Shown: positions 18,702-28,562 of the stretch, in pieces
Layout of the letters: every line of letters starts with the position of its first letter
How positions within the stretch are numbered: position 1 is the first letter of the stretch
Assembly: GCF_001642575.1 (NCBI RefSeq)
Contig: NZ_LXNG01000045.1
Location: 62,001-126,000 of the forward strand
Reading direction: 5' to 3'
DNA length: 64,000 bases
Origin: Xanthomonas floridensis
GTDB taxonomy: Bacteria; Pseudomonadota; Gammaproteobacteria; Xanthomonadales; Xanthomonadaceae
Made by a program: the position numbers and the translations under genes
Notes under the pieces: generated by a model
The model's database searches: none
What the model was told of the DNA's origin: nothing
What the model saw: only the letters and a program-made list of their open reading frames with translations

Positions 18702-19355
18702 TCAGCGCGGTGCATACGCCCTCAGGAAGAAATCCACGCTGGACTCGATGTGTTCGTTCACCTGCGCGCGCGTGGGCTGGCCATGCAGGCCGCACATCAT
18801 CAGGGCATACAGCTCGCCCTTGAGCAGGCAGAAGAATTGCGAGGCGGCGCGCGGCAAATCGGCAATGTCCAGCTGGCCATCGGCCACGCGCGCAGCCAGG
18901 AACGCCGTCAGCGCCTGCTGGGTCCGCTTGGGGCCGGCATCCCAGAACATCTCGCGCACATGCACATCGCCGGTACCCGGCGCCATCATCATGCGGTGGG
19001 TGGAGATGGCCGACTCGGTGCTGACCATGGCGAAGAACGCATGGGCGATCTCGATCAATTGGTCGCGCAGCGCGCCCTTGGGGGCATGATCGAACAGGTC
19101 GTCGGGCATCATCTCCTGGCACTGCGCACGGATCGCCTCGGAAAACAGGCTTTCCTTGTCGCCGAAGTGGCTATAGACGGTGAGCTTGGAGACGCCAGCC
19201 AGCGCGGCGATCCCGTCCATGCTTACCCCGGCATAGCCTTGCTCCATGAACAGCGTGCGGGCCGCCCCAAGGATGGCGGCGCGTTTCCCAAGATCCTTGG
19301 GACGTCCAGGGCCGTTGCTCCTGGCCTTGGACTTGAGTGGGGGCGAGCTGGACAT
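18702..19355 (-). CDS. TetR family transcriptional regulator (AefR-like C-terminal domain)
   Basis: This gene encodes a 217-residue repressor-type regulator. The helix-turn-helix lies at about residues 24-70 (AAILGAARTLFMEQGYAGVS...VSKLTVYSHFGDKESLF), the textbook TetR N-terminal domain. The C-terminal half (FFAMVSTESAISTHRMMMA...AARVADGQLDIADLPRAASQFF) matches the AefR-type ligand domain found in regulators of efflux and quorum-related genes. It is transcribed divergently from the propeller-GGDEF gene. Neighbouring tolC is a possible target, but no direct evidence is visible. A possible operator lies just upstream. Confidence 0.88.
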   Translation of the reverse strand: MSSSPPLKSKARSNGPGRPKDLGKRAAILGAARTLFMEQGYAGVSMDGIAALAGVSKLTVYSHFGDKESLFSEAIRAQCQEMMPDDLFDHAPKGALRDQLIEIAHAFFAMVSTESAISTHRMMMAPGTGDVHVREMFWDAGPKRTQQALTAFLAARVADGQLDIADLPRAASQFFCLLKGELYALMMCGLHGQPTRAQVNEHIESSVDFFLRAYAPR

Positions 19356-19702
19356 GCACTCAATACTAGACCATCGGGTTCTATATTTATACTCGGCCTG
19401 CTGAATGCATCAGCGCCGCTACCAGGCCGGGCGGGCGCTCGCCGCCGGCCATGTGATGGCGGGCACGCCTGGCAATCCAGCAAAAGTGCCCTACGCGGCG
19501 CTGTCTTCAGGCCGATCCAGGCGCGGGTAATCGTGGTTGCCTATCACTTGTTTGTCCGGATGCGCCCGGTGTCATGGTGTGCCCGGCAGCTGTGGGGGAT
19601 GTACCTAGGGCGGCGCTAAAACCCCGGTGCTAGATTGGCCCGGCGCTTGCCCGTGCATACCGGCAGGCATCTCCAACGGCACGGACGAGGGGAACGGGGA
19701 GC
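19356..19702. promoter_or_regulatory. Divergent promoter region of tetR and the propeller-GGDEF gene
   Basis: This 347-bp spacer holds the possible operator above and the AT-rich stretch TATATTTATACT, likely promoter DNA. No gene is visible. Confidence 0.5.
19367..19383. promoter_or_regulatory. Possible TetR operator
   Basis: The imperfect palindrome TAGACCATCGGGTTCTA lies 12 bp upstream of the tetR start codon, in an AT-richer patch that continues as TATATTTATACT. TAGA/TCTA and C/G positions pair symmetrically. This fits autoregulation, which is common for TetR proteins, but no second copy was found in the window. Confidence 0.35.
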
Positions 19703-22700
19703 GTGGACAGGGTGGGGGGGCAACCGCAGGCATCCAGCCTCCGCGGCACACGCGTGCTGCGGATGGCGATTGCGTGGCTTTGGTGCGTGGTCTGCTGCGG
19801 CCTGCCCGGCATGCAGCCCGCCGCCGCGCAGCCGCTGGAGCACACCGCCTACCACACCGTCACGCGCTGGAACATGGACGACGGCCTGCCGCATAACCTG
19901 GTGCATGCGGTGGCCCAGGGCGAAGACGGGTTGATCTGGTTGGGAACCTGGGAAGGCGTGGCGCGGTTCAACGGCCGCGATTTCACCGTGTACGACCGCC
20001 AGAACACGCCGGGCGTGGAACTGGGCGGCGTGTTCGTGGTGCTGCGTGACAGCGCGGGCGGCATGTTGTTCGGCACCGCTTTCGACGGCGTCTATCGCTA
20101 CAAGGACGGCAACTGGCAGCAGCTGGGCAATGCCTCGGCACGCCACCTGGCGGTGAGTGCCCTGTTGCGCCGGGCCGATGGCGCGCTGTGGGTGGGCACG
20201 CCGCAGACGCTGTACCGGATCGAGCCGGACGGGCGGCTGGTCGATGTCGGCCGCCAGTCCGGCTTGCCGCGCGCGCGCATCACCGCCTTGTCCACCGACG
20301 ACAGTGGCGATCTATGGGTGGGCACCGAAGCCGGGTTGTTCCTGCTGCCGCGTGCCGGTGGCCCGGCGGTCGCCTGGGGCGAGGCGCACGGCATGCGGAA
20401 GGTGCCGGTGCGCCGGCTTGCCAGCGATCGCCAGGGCGGCTTGCTGGTCGCCGGCGACGACGGCGTGTGGTGGTGGAGCCGCGGCGGCGGGCTGCAACGG
20501 TTTCGTCAGGGCCAGCGGGTGGATGCCTTGTTGCTGGATCGGCGCGGGCATCTGTGGATGAGCATGCCGAGCGGCACGCTGGTGGTACACAGCGGCGCGG
20601 GCGTGCCCGATGAGCAGGTGTCGATCTCCGGGGTCGCCAGCCCGGCGTTGCTGGAAGATGCCGAGGGCCTGATCTGGGTCGGCAGCACGCATGGCCTGTT
20701 CCGCATCGCCGAGGGCGCCGCGCATGGCATCACCCAGGACGACGGGCTTGCCTCGGACTACGTGCGCACGGTGTTGCAGACCAGCGACGGCACCGTGTGG
20801 GTGGGGAGCGCGGTGGGCCTGGATCGCTGGCGCGACGGTCAGATCAGCCGCGTGTCGCTGCTGCCGACCGAAGGTGGCCGCATACTGGAGCAGTCGGTGC
20901 TGTCGCTGGCCGATGCCGGCGATGGCGGGGTGTGGGCCGGCACCTATAGCCAGGGCGTGCTGCGGCTGGATGCGCAGGGCAAGGTGGTAGTGCGCATCGG
21001 TGCGGGCGATGGGCTGCCGTCGCTGTCGGTGCGTGCGGTGCTGCCCGATGGCGAGGATCTGTGGATCGGCACCACCGGCGGGTTGGTGCGCTGGCGCGAC
21101 GGCAAGGCGCGCCGCTACACCGCAGCCGATGGCGTGCCCGACGGGTCGGTGCAGGCGCTGTATCGCGATGCGCAGGGCATCGTGTGGATCGGCACCGACC
21201 GCGGCATGACCGGGCTGTCGCCGGGTGGCAGCACCCGTGCGTGGCTGGGCGAGCAGGATTTCCCCGGTCAGAACGCCTTCGACTTCCTGCGCGATGCGAG
21301 TGGCGACCTATGGATTGCCAGCGATCGCGGCCTGCTGCGCTTGCGCGGTGAGCGCTTCCAGGTCTACGACCACCGTGTCGGGCTGCCACGCGACAAGGTG
21401 TTTCGCGTGATCGACGACGGCCGCGGCTATCTGTGGCTGTCGAGCAACCATGGCGTGTTCCGCATCGCCCGTAGCGACTTCGACCAGATCGATGCCGGCA
21501 CCCGCGAGCAATTGAGCGTGGAGGTGGTGGATCGCAGCGATGGCATGCCCAGCAACCAGGGCAATGGCAGCAGCGCACCGGCCGGCTGGCTGACGCTGTC
21601 CGGACAGTTGCTGTTTCCCACCTCGGCCGGTCTTGGCGTGATCGATCCGGCGCGGGTCGGCACCTTGCAAGGCCATCGCGTGCCGATCGTGTTCGAACGC
21701 CTGCTGGTCGATGGCATGGTGCAGCCGCTGAGCGGCCAGCATCTGCTGGGCGCGGAAACCCGGCGTATCGCCATCGGCTATGCAGGCCTGAATTTTCGCG
21801 GGCCGGACAAGGTGCGTTACCGCTATCGGCTGGAAGGCTTCGACCCGGACTGGGTGGACGCCGACAACGCCACCGAGGCGGTGTATACCAACCTGCCGCC
21901 GGGCCGCTTCCGCTTCCGCGTGCAGGCGATGTCGTTGCCGGTGGATTGGCGGCAGACTGCCTTGCTCGGCGAATCGAGCCTGGTGATCACGCTGGCACCG
22001 CCGTGGTGGCGGCGTCGCGAGGTGATCGCGCTGGGCGTGCTTGCGCTGGGCAGCCTGATCTACGGCTTCTACCTCTGGCGGACGGCCAGCTACCGGCGCC
22101 GTCAGCGCGAGCTCAATACCGTGATCGACCGGCGCACCCGCGAATTGAGCGACAAGAATGTCGCCCTGCAGCAGGCCAGCCAGGAACGCGAAGCGTTGAT
22201 GCGCCAGCTTGAATACCGCGCAAGCCACGACGTGTTGACCGCGCTGCCGAACCGGCGCGAGGCCGAGCGCGTGCTGCAGCAGTGGTTCCAGCAGGCGCGC
22301 AGCGGCGGCGCCACGCTGGCGTTGGCGTTGATGGATATCGATCACTTCAAGCGCATCAACGACGAGTACGGGCATGACGTGGGCGATGCGGTACTCAGCG
22401 CGCTGGGCGAGGCGTTGAGCGACCAGGATCAGGCGCGGTGTTTTGCTGCGCGCCATGGCGGTGAGGAGTTCCTGCTGGCCGCCACCGGGGTGGATGCGGC
22501 GCAGGCACGCGCGCTGTTCGAGCAGATGCGGCAACGATTGGCAGCGATCGAGGTGCAGGCACAGGGCATCGTGGTGCGGTGTACCGCCAGCATGGGCATG
22601 GCGATGAGCGACGAAGCGCCCACCCGGCGCGAACTGCTCGCGTTGGCAGACCGCCGGCTGTACCACGCCAAGCGGCAGGGGCGCGATCGGCTGGTCGATC

Positions 22701-22705
22701 AGTAG
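19703..22705 (+). CDS. Two-component-regulator propeller / Y_Y_Y / GGDEF membrane signalling protein
   Basis: This gene encodes a predicted diguanylate cyclase of 1000 residues. After a signal or anchor segment (~residues 20-48) come about 14 short propeller repeats with the LWVGT and GLIWLGT signatures, forming two seven-bladed periplasmic beta-propellers. A Y_Y_Y domain (YAGLNFRGPDKVRYRYRLEGFDPDWV) follows. A membrane helix lies near residues 773-795 (VIALGVLALGSLIYGFYLW), then a short coiled coil, then a GGDEF domain with DIDHFKRINDEYGH and the active-site variant RHGGEEF near residue 917. The RxxD product-inhibition site is absent (QARC at that position). A GTG start at 19703 follows GGGGAG; an in-frame ATG lies at 19763. 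Ligand unknown. Confidence 0.88.
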   Translation: MDRVGGQPQASSLRGTRVLRMAIAWLWCVVCCGLPGMQPAAAQPLEHTAYHTVTRWNMDDGLPHNLVHAVAQGEDGLIWLGTWEGVARFNGRDFTVYDRQNTPGVELGGVFVVLRDSAGGMLFGTAFDGVYRYKDGNWQQLGNASARHLAVSALLRRADGALWVGTPQTLYRIEPDGRLVDVGRQSGLPRARITALSTDDSGDLWVGTEAGLFLLPRAGGPAVAWGEAHGMRKVPVRRLASDRQGGLLVAGDDGVWWWSRGGGLQRFRQGQRVDALLLDRRGHLWMSMPSGTLVVHSGAGVPDEQVSISGVASPALLEDAEGLIWVGSTHGLFRIAEGAAHGITQDDGLASDYVRTVLQTSDGTVWVGSAVGLDRWRDGQISRVSLLPTEGGRILEQSVLSLADAGDGGVWAGTYSQGVLRLDAQGKVVVRIGAGDGLPSLSVRAVLPDGEDLWIGTTGGLVRWRDGKARRYTAADGVPDGSVQALYRDAQGIVWIGTDRGMTGLSPGGSTRAWLGEQDFPGQNAFDFLRDASGDLWIASDRGLLRLRGERFQVYDHRVGLPRDKVFRVIDDGRGYLWLSSNHGVFRIARSDFDQIDAGTREQLSVEVVDRSDGMPSNQGNGSSAPAGWLTLSGQLLFPTSAGLGVIDPARVGTLQGHRVPIVFERLLVDGMVQPLSGQHLLGAETRRIAIGYAGLNFRGPDKVRYRYRLEGFDPDWVDADNATEAVYTNLPPGRFRFRVQAMSLPVDWRQTALLGESSLVITLAPPWWRRREVIALGVLALGSLIYGFYLWRTASYRRRQRELNTVIDRRTRELSDKNVALQQASQEREALMRQLEYRASHDVLTALPNRREAERVLQQWFQQARSGGATLALALMDIDHFKRINDEYGHDVGDAVLSALGEALSDQDQARCFAARHGGEEFLLAATGVDAAQARALFEQMRQRLAAIEVQAQGIVVRCTASMGMAMSDEAPTRRELLALADRRLYHAKRQGRDRLVDQ

Positions 22706-23144
22706 CGGTGCGATCTCACTGCGGTGCGGTGGAATAGGGCCGGGGCGCAACGTGTCTGCGTTGCGTGCGCGTGCCCGTGCCCGCATCGGATCGATGCGCA
22801 AAGGCGCAAGGCACCGTTGACATTGCAGCCAAGCACGCTGAGATCGTTGTAAACGCTGCACGATGTCCGAGTGCACCTTCGTGCGTCGCCGTGACGCTTG
22901 GTGTCTACACGCGGGCGATCGACCTGCTCGATTGACGAACATCGGCACGTGCATGCCGCGGCATTTTGGATGCGAGGCGCGGCGTGCTCTGCATGCGCGG
23001 ATTCAAACGCGATCAACGCTTGTATTGCTCGAGCGCCGACGGTTCAGCCGTTCCTCCGGCAGCGCCATGACCTGAATCATGCGCGGATTGGCCAGGCAGC
23101 CTCGCAATACCGCATGACGATCGGTCGCCGTCACGTTGACCGCG
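22706..23144. other. Intergenic region between convergent genes
   Basis: These 439 bp lie between the 3' ends of the GGDEF gene and the LysR gene. I see no gene motif, strong hairpin terminator or repeat here. Confidence 0.5.
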
Positions 23145-24023
23145 TCACGGCCGCTCCGCCTGCGCATGCAACAACGCAACAAACGCCTGCGCGGCACGCG
23201 ACAAGGTGCGCCCGCCATGCGTCACGCAGCCCAGCTCGCGCGCTAGCGCGGCATCGGCCAGCGGCAGTGCCACGATCTGATGGTCGATCATGCGCTCGGG
23301 CAACACGCTCCAGGCCAGCCCCACCGACACCAGCATCTTGATCGTCTCCAGGTAGTTGGTGGTCATGCGCAGCTGCGGCGCCAGACCGCGCTCGGCGAAC
23401 AGCCCAGCCACGATGCGGTGGGTGAAGGTGCCTGGGTCCGGCAGCACCGCCGGATGCGCCACGACATCCTCCAGCGCCACCTCGCGCAGGGCGGCCAACG
23501 GGTGATCCGGCGCCACCACGAACTGCAGGCGGTCATGCCAGATCGGCTGCGCGCGCAGCGGCGCACGCGTCTGCGGCGCCAGCGTGGTCACCGCCAGTTC
23601 CACCTCGCCACGCAGCACCGCCGCGTAGGCCAGTTCCGAATCCAGGAACTGGATGTCCAGCGCCGCCTGCGGGTGCTGCGTGGCGAAGTTGCGTAGCAAC
23701 GCAGGAAGCCGATGCAAGCCGACATGGTGGCTGGTGGCTAGGCTAAGCCGTCCGCCGACCGCCGCGCCCAGATGTTCCAGTACGCGGCGAGTGTCTTCCA
23801 GTTCGGCAAGGATGCGTTGGGCGCGCGGCAACAAGGCCTGCCCGGCCTCGGTCAGCACCACCTGGCGGCCCAGGCGATCGAACAGCCGCGCAGACAGTTG
23901 CCCCTCCAGCAAGGCGATGCGTTTGCTCACCGCCGGCTGGGTCAGATGCAAGGCCTCGCCGGCCGCAGAAAAGCTGCCGCTCTCGGCAATGGCCACGAAG
24001 GCACTGAGGCTGGCGAGATCCAT
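23145..24023 (-). CDS. LysR family transcriptional regulator
   Basis: This 292-residue LysR regulator starts with the winged helix-turn-helix (MDLASLSAFVAIAESGSFSA, then LTQPAVSKRIALLEGQLSARLFDR). A periplasmic-binding-protein-like effector domain follows. It is divergent from leuC across 126 bp, the standard arrangement for a LysR regulator and its target, so I infer that it controls the leuCDB operon and possibly its own gene. The effector may be a leucine-pathway intermediate, as in other LysR-leu systems, but this is inference. Confidence 0.88.
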   Translation of the reverse strand: MDLASLSAFVAIAESGSFSAAGEALHLTQPAVSKRIALLEGQLSARLFDRLGRQVVLTEAGQALLPRAQRILAELEDTRRVLEHLGAAVGGRLSLATSHHVGLHRLPALLRNFATQHPQAALDIQFLDSELAYAAVLRGEVELAVTTLAPQTRAPLRAQPIWHDRLQFVVAPDHPLAALREVALEDVVAHPAVLPDPGTFTHRIVAGLFAERGLAPQLRMTTNYLETIKMLVSVGLAWSVLPERMIDHQIVALPLADAALARELGCVTHGGRTLSRAAQAFVALLHAQAERP

Positions 24024-24036
24024 TGCTATTCCTGAA

Positions 24037-24064
24037 ATTCATTTGTTGAATAAACAATATGAAT
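24037..24064. promoter_or_regulatory. Candidate LysR operator between lysR and leuC
   Basis: A near-perfect AT-rich palindrome lies in the divergent leuC promoter region: left arm ATTCATTTGTT, right arm AACAATATGAAT, centre GAATA. The arms match fully if one base is skipped. It stands out sharply from the surrounding ~65% GC DNA, and its position suits binding by the adjacent LysR protein. Confidence 0.45.
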
Positions 24065-24149
24065 TTGCGTTATCCATGACAAGCTCCTAGCATCGAAAAC
24101 AGCCAGGTGGGTGCACCCACCATCCGCCACCCGCTTTCGGATCGCCGCA

Positions 24150-25589
24150 ATGACCGCCAAGACGCTGTACGACAAATTGTGGGAAATGCACGAGGTCACC
24201 CGCCGTGACGATGGCTCGTCGCTGATCTATATCGACCGCCATATCCTGCATGAAGTGACATCGCCACAAGCCTTCGAGGGTCTGCGCCTGGCCGGGCGCA
24301 AGCCGTGGCGCATCGACGCCAACATCGCCACCCCCGACCACAACGTGCCCACCACCCGTGCCGAGCGCCAGGGCGGACTGGAGTCGATCTCCGACGAGGT
24401 CTCGCGCCTGCAGGTGCAGACCCTGGACGAGAACTGCGACGATTTCGGCATCCTCGAGTTCAAGATGAACGACACCCGCCAGGGCATCGTGCACGTGGTC
24501 GGCCCCGAGCAGGGCGCCACGCTGCCGGGCATGACGGTGGTCTGCGGCGATTCGCATACCTCCACCCACGGCGCATTCGGCGCGCTGGCGCACGGCATCG
24601 GCACCTCCGAGGTCGAGCATGTGCTCGCCACGCAATGCCTGATCGCCAAGAAGATGAAGAACCTGCAGGTACGTGTCGAAGGCACTTTGCCGTTCGGCGT
24701 GACTGCCAAGGACATCGTGCTGGCGGTGATCGGCAAGATCGGTACCGCCGGCGGCAACGGCCACGCGCTGGAATTTGCCGGCAGCGCCATCGCCGACCTG
24801 TCGATGGAAGGCCGCATGACCATCTGCAACATGTCCATCGAGGCCGGCGCGCGCGTGGGCATGGTGGCGGTGGACGAAAAGACCATTGCCTACGTACAGG
24901 GCCGCCCGTTCGCGCCCAAGGGTGCCGACTGGGAGGCGGCGGTGGCGTTGTGGCGCACGCTGGTCTCCGACCCGGGCGCGCACTTCGATACGGTGGTGGA
25001 ACTGCGTGCCGAAGACATCAAGCCGCAGGTCAGCTGGGGCACCTCGCCGGAGATGGTGCTGGCGGTGGACCAGCGCGTGCCGGACCCGGCAGCCGAGCAG
25101 GACCCGACCAAGCGCGATTCGATCGAACGCGCGCTCAAATACATGGGCTTGCGGGCCAACCAGCCGATCACCGACATCCGCCTGGATCGCGTGTTCATCG
25201 GCTCGTGCACCAACTCGCGTATCGAAGACCTGCGCGCGGCGGCCGCAGTGGCCAAGGGCCGCAAGGTGGCCTCCACCATCAAGCAGGCGCTGGTTGTCCC
25301 CGGCTCGGGCCTGGTCAAGGCGCAGGCCGAAGCCGAAGGTCTGGACAAGGTGTTTCTGGACGCCGGCTTCGAATGGCGCGAGCCGGGCTGTTCGATGTGC
25401 CTGGCCATGAACCCGGACAAGCTGGGCAGCGGCGAACACTGCGCGTCCACCTCCAACCGCAACTTCGAAGGGCGCCAGGGCGCCGGCGGCCGCACCCACC
25501 TGGTCAGCCCGGCGATGGCTGCCGCGGCGGCGGTGAGCGGGTACTTCGTCGATGTGCGTGAGCTCCAGGGAATCGAGAATCGGGACTAG
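24150..25589 (+). CDS. leuC: 3-isopropylmalate dehydratase large subunit
   Basis: LeuC with LeuD isomerises 2-isopropylmalate to 3-isopropylmalate in leucine synthesis. The 479-residue protein has the aconitase-family fold. Its [4Fe-4S] ligands are visible in [15 protein letters not shown] and [16 protein letters not shown], and the substrate motif is [26 protein letters not shown]. The ATG at 24150 starts [11 protein letters not shown], the conserved N terminus. The last residues (ELQGIENRD) lie beyond the usual family end and are encoded by the left arm of a palindromic spacer repeat (see 25568-25650). Confidence 0.96.
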   Translation: MTAKTLYDKLWEMHEVTRRDDGSSLIYIDRHILHEVTSPQAFEGLRLAGRKPWRIDANIATPDHNVPTTRAERQGGLESISDEVSRLQVQTLDENCDDFGILEFKMNDTRQGIVHVVGPEQGATLPGMTVVCGDSHTSTHGAFGALAHGIGTSEVEHVLATQCLIAKKMKNLQVRVEGTLPFGVTAKDIVLAVIGKIGTAGGNGHALEFAGSAIADLSMEGRMTICNMSIEAGARVGMVAVDEKTIAYVQGRPFAPKGADWEAAVALWRTLVSDPGAHFDTVVELRAEDIKPQVSWGTSPEMVLAVDQRVPDPAAEQDPTKRDSIERALKYMGLRANQPITDIRLDRVFIGSCTNSRIEDLRAAAAVAKGRKVASTIKQALVVPGSGLVKAQAEAEGLDKVFLDAGFEWREPGCSMCLAMNPDKLGSGEHCASTSNRNFEGRQGAGGRTHLVSPAMAAAAAVSGYFVDVRELQGIENRD

Positions 25590-25650
25590 GGAATCGCAAA
25601 GTCCTGCTTCCCGCTCTGCCCATTCCCGACTCCCCATTCCCCATTCCCGG
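25568..25650. repeat. Palindromic GGGAATC-type repeat between leuC and leuD
   Basis: A left arm of tandem GGGAATC/GAGAATC units (25568-25596) is inverted as CCCATTCCCGACTCCCCATT and onward (25619-25650). The arms pair along ~29 bp, with mismatches mainly at C/G positions, around a ~22-nt loop. The leuC stop codon at 25587 lies inside the left arm. The structure may modulate leuC-leuD coupling or mRNA stability. Confidence 0.7.
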
Positions 25651-25659
25651 CCTCTCTCA

Positions 25660-26307
25660 ATGACTCCTTTCACCCAACACACCGGACTGGTGGCGCCGCT
25701 GGATCGCGCCAATGTCGATACCGACCAGATCATTCCCAAGCAGTTCCTGAAGTCGATCAAGCGCACCGGCTTCGGGCCGAACCTGTTCGACGAATGGCGT
25801 TATCTGGATATCGGCGAGCCGGGGCGCGATAACAGCACCCGTCCGCTCAATCCAGAGTTCGTGCTCAATTTCCCGCGCTACCAGGGCGCCAGCGTGCTGC
25901 TGGCACGCGAGAACTTTGGCTGCGGCTCCTCGCGCGAGCATGCGCCATGGGCGCTGGACGAGTACGGATTCCGCGCCGTGATCGCGCCGAGTTTTGCCGA
26001 CATCTTCTACAACAACAGCTTCAAGAACGGCCTGCTGCCGATCGTGCTGGCCGAAGCAGACGTGGATGCGTTGTTCGAGCAGTGCCTGGCCACCGAAGGC
26101 TACCAACTCACCGTGGATCTGGACGCGCAGCGCGTGCGCCGGCCCGATGGTGTGGAGTACGCCTTCGAGGTCGATGCATTCCGCAAGCACTGCCTGCTCA
26201 ACGGCCTGGACGACATCGGCCTGACCTTGCAGGACGCCGAGGCGATCGGTCGGTTCGAACAAGCCCATCGCGTGCGGCAGCCGTGGCTGTTCGGCGCCCT
26301 GCAGTGA
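25660..26307 (+). CDS. leuD: 3-isopropylmalate dehydratase small subunit
   Basis: This is the swivelling small subunit of isopropylmalate isomerase, 215 residues and of normal length. The conserved segments are [32 protein letters not shown] at the N terminus and the substrate loop [19 protein letters not shown]. Its stop codon overlaps the GTG start of the methyltransferase gene by the sequence GTGA, so the two are translationally coupled. Confidence 0.96.
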   Translation: MTPFTQHTGLVAPLDRANVDTDQIIPKQFLKSIKRTGFGPNLFDEWRYLDIGEPGRDNSTRPLNPEFVLNFPRYQGASVLLARENFGCGSSREHAPWALDEYGFRAVIAPSFADIFYNNSFKNGLLPIVLAEADVDALFEQCLATEGYQLTVDLDAQRVRRPDGVEYAFEVDAFRKHCLLNGLDDIGLTLQDAEAIGRFEQAHRVRQPWLFGALQ

Positions 26308-27089
26308 TCGCGGCGGCGTCATCCCCGTGCGCCGACACCCTGGGCGCGCATGTCGCCGCGCAGTTCGGTGCGCAGGCGCAGGCCTATCTGCAGAGCGAGG
26401 TGCATGCACAGGGCACCGAGTTCGCCGAACTGCGCGCTGGCCTGGAGGGGCATCGCAACAGCCGCCTGCTCGACCTGGGCTGTGGCGCCGGGCATGTGAG
26501 TTTCCAGTTGGCGCCAATGATGGCCGATGTCGTGGCCTACGATCTCTCGGCCGAGATGCTGGAGGTCGTGGCGGCCACGGCGACCGAGCGCAACCTGGTC
26601 CAGGTGCGCACCGTGCGCGGTGTCGCCGAGTGCCTGCCGTTCGAGAGCGGCAGCCTGGACGTGGTGGTCAGCCGATATTCGGCGCACCACTGGAGCGACC
26701 TGGGGCAGGCATTGCGCGAAGTGCGGCGGGTCCTGCGGCCGGGCGGCGTTGCGGCGTTCATCGACGTGGTGGCGCCGGGATTGCCCCTGCTGGACACGCA
26801 TCTGCAGGCAATCGAACTGCTACGCGATACCAGCCATGTGCGCGACTACAGCGTGGCGCAGTGGCTGCAGATGCTGGGCGAGGCCGGCCTGCAGGTGCAG
26901 CGCCACCGTTGCCAACGTCTGCAGCTGGACTACCTGAGCTGGGTGGACCGCATGCGCACTCCCGCGGTACTCCGCGCGGCAATCCGCGCGCTGCAGGACG
27001 CAGCGGTGGACGATGTTCGCGACTATTTCCAGATTGCCGCCGACGGCTCTTTCAGCACCGACGTGCTGGTGCTGTGGGTGGCGCGTTGA
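26304..27089 (+). CDS. Class I SAM-dependent methyltransferase inside the leu operon
   Basis: This gene encodes a 261-residue methyltransferase of the Methyltransf_11 type. Motif I is [17 protein letters not shown], motif [16 protein letters not shown], and the post-motif segment [28 protein letters not shown] is typical of the UbiE/SmtA-like group. I place the start at the GTG that overlaps the leuD stop (GTGA), giving the N terminus [22 protein letters not shown]. It lies between leuD and leuB with 37 bp to leuB, so it must be made together with leucine enzymes. No leucine-pathway step needs a methyltransferase. The substrate is unknown. Confidence 0.85.
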   Translation: MIAAASSPCADTLGAHVAAQFGAQAQAYLQSEVHAQGTEFAELRAGLEGHRNSRLLDLGCGAGHVSFQLAPMMADVVAYDLSAEMLEVVAATATERNLVQVRTVRGVAECLPFESGSLDVVVSRYSAHHWSDLGQALREVRRVLRPGGVAAFIDVVAPGLPLLDTHLQAIELLRDTSHVRDYSVAQWLQMLGEAGLQVQRHRCQRLQLDYLSWVDRMRTPAVLRAAIRALQDAAVDDVRDYFQIAADGSFSTDVLVLWVAR

Positions 27090-27126
27090 TTCCCATGGCG
27101 CGGTGGCGCCAACCCACGAGGATTGC

Positions 27127-28200
27127 ATGAGCAAGCAGATTCTGATTCTTCCCGGTGACGGCATCGGCCCGGAAATCATGGCCGAAGCGGTCAAGGTGCT
27201 GACGCGGATCGACGCGCAGCACGGTCTTGGCTACAGCCTGGTGTATGACGAACTCGGCGGTGCCGCCTACGACAAATATGGCAGCCCGCTGGCCGATGAA
27301 ACGCTGGAGCGCGCGCGTGCCGCCGATGCAGTGCTGCTGGGCGCGGTGGGTGGCCCGCAGTGGGACACCATCGACCCGGCATTGCGCCCGGAGCGCGGCC
27401 TGCTCAAGATCCGCTCGCAGCTGGGCCTGTTCGCCAACCTGCGCCCGGCCTTGCTGTATCCGCAACTGGCCGAGGCATCCACGCTCAAGCCGGAGGTGGT
27501 TTCGGGTCTGGATCTGCTAATCCTGCGTGAGCTCACCGGCGGCATCTACTTCGGCCAGCCGCGCGGCAATCGCACCCTGGACAACGGCGAGCGCCAGGCC
27601 TACGACACCTTGCCCTACAGCGAAAGCGAGATTCGCCGCATCGCCAAGGCCGGTTTCGAGATGGCGCGCCTGCGCGGCAAGAAGTTGTGCTCGGTGGACA
27701 AGGCCAATGTGCTGGCATCGAGCCAGCTGTGGCGCGCGGTGGTGGAAGAGGTGGCCAAGGACTATCCGGATATCGCGCTATCGCATATGTACGTCGACAA
27801 CGCCGCGATGCAGCTGGTGCGCGCGCCCAAGCAGTTCGACGTGATCGTGACCGACAACATGTTCGGCGACATCCTGTCCGACCAGGCCTCGATGCTCACC
27901 GGCTCGATCGGCATGCTGCCCTCTGCCTCGCTGGACGCCAACAGCAAGGGCATGTACGAGCCCTGCCACGGCTCGGCTCCGGACATTGCAGGCAAGGGGA
28001 TTGCCAATCCGCTGGCCACCATCCTGTCGGTGGCAATGATGCTGCGCTATACGTTTGCGCAATCTGCTGCAGCTGATGCGATCGAAAAGGCGGTCGGCAA
28101 TGTGCTCGACCAAGGCCTGCGCACCGCCGATATCTGGTCGGACGGCACAACCAAGGTTGGTACCGTGGCTATGGGCGATGCAGTGGTGGCCGCGCTGTAA
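27127..28200 (+). CDS. leuB: 3-isopropylmalate dehydrogenase
   Basis: LeuB oxidises and decarboxylates 3-isopropylmalate with NAD+. The 357-residue protein shows [18 protein letters not shown] at the N terminus, the substrate motif [10 protein letters not shown] with ELTGGIYFG, the metal site [26 protein letters not shown], and the NAD-binding [23 protein letters not shown]. It is the last gene of the leuC-leuD-methyltransferase-leuB unit. Confidence 0.96.
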   Translation: MSKQILILPGDGIGPEIMAEAVKVLTRIDAQHGLGYSLVYDELGGAAYDKYGSPLADETLERARAADAVLLGAVGGPQWDTIDPALRPERGLLKIRSQLGLFANLRPALLYPQLAEASTLKPEVVSGLDLLILRELTGGIYFGQPRGNRTLDNGERQAYDTLPYSESEIRRIAKAGFEMARLRGKKLCSVDKANVLASSQLWRAVVEEVAKDYPDIALSHMYVDNAAMQLVRAPKQFDVIVTDNMFGDILSDQASMLTGSIGMLPSASLDANSKGMYEPCHGSAPDIAGKGIANPLATILSVAMMLRYTFAQSAAADAIEKAVGNVLDQGLRTADIWSDGTTKVGTVAMGDAVVAAL

Positions 28201-28234
28201 GCGCGATCGTTCGGCTGGTTTTTGTCGAGGAACA

Positions 28235-28267
28235 GCGGTCATCGCTTTATCGGGCGATGGCCGCTTT
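28235..28267 (+). terminator. Probable terminator of the leuCDB operon
   Basis: A 10-bp stem with one wobble (GCGGTCATCG / CGATGGCCGC) and a 10-nt loop runs into TTTCG, 35 bp past the leuB stop. Confidence 0.65.
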
Positions 28268-28490
28268 CGTCTGCGGAGCCCAGCGGTGGCGCGGTGCCGC
28301 TGGTTGATGCCGCTGATCGAAGAACGCTGCGTTCAAGAGGGGAGTCGTGCCTGCGGATTCCTTCTGCCACCGACCGTCACCGAAGGTGCGTGCGCGCATG
28401 CCGATACGCGTGCAAGTGCCCCAGTGGGCGAGGTATTTGCGCAGAACCGCAGGCCTCGTGCGTGGGGATGGTCGATGCGCGGCGCCGCAC

Positions 28491-28562
28491 CCGTGAGCGG
28501 GACACGCCATAAATCCGTCCCTGGAGGCTCGGTGGCGGCATCCATGCCGCCAACGGTCCCGC
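28491..28562 (+). repeat. Hairpin repeat A, copy A2
   Basis: The copy starts GAGCGGGACACGCCATAAAT and carries the inner hairpin GGTGGCGGCAT-CC-ATGCCGCC, ending ACGGTCCCGC. The inner stem has lost one base on the right arm (GCCAACGG instead of GCCACACGG). Confidence 0.85.

Noticed and set aside
22706-23144. Short open frames between the GGDEF and LysR genes
   Set aside because: No ribosome-binding site, no hydrophobic or motif pattern, and no agreement with neighbouring codon use.
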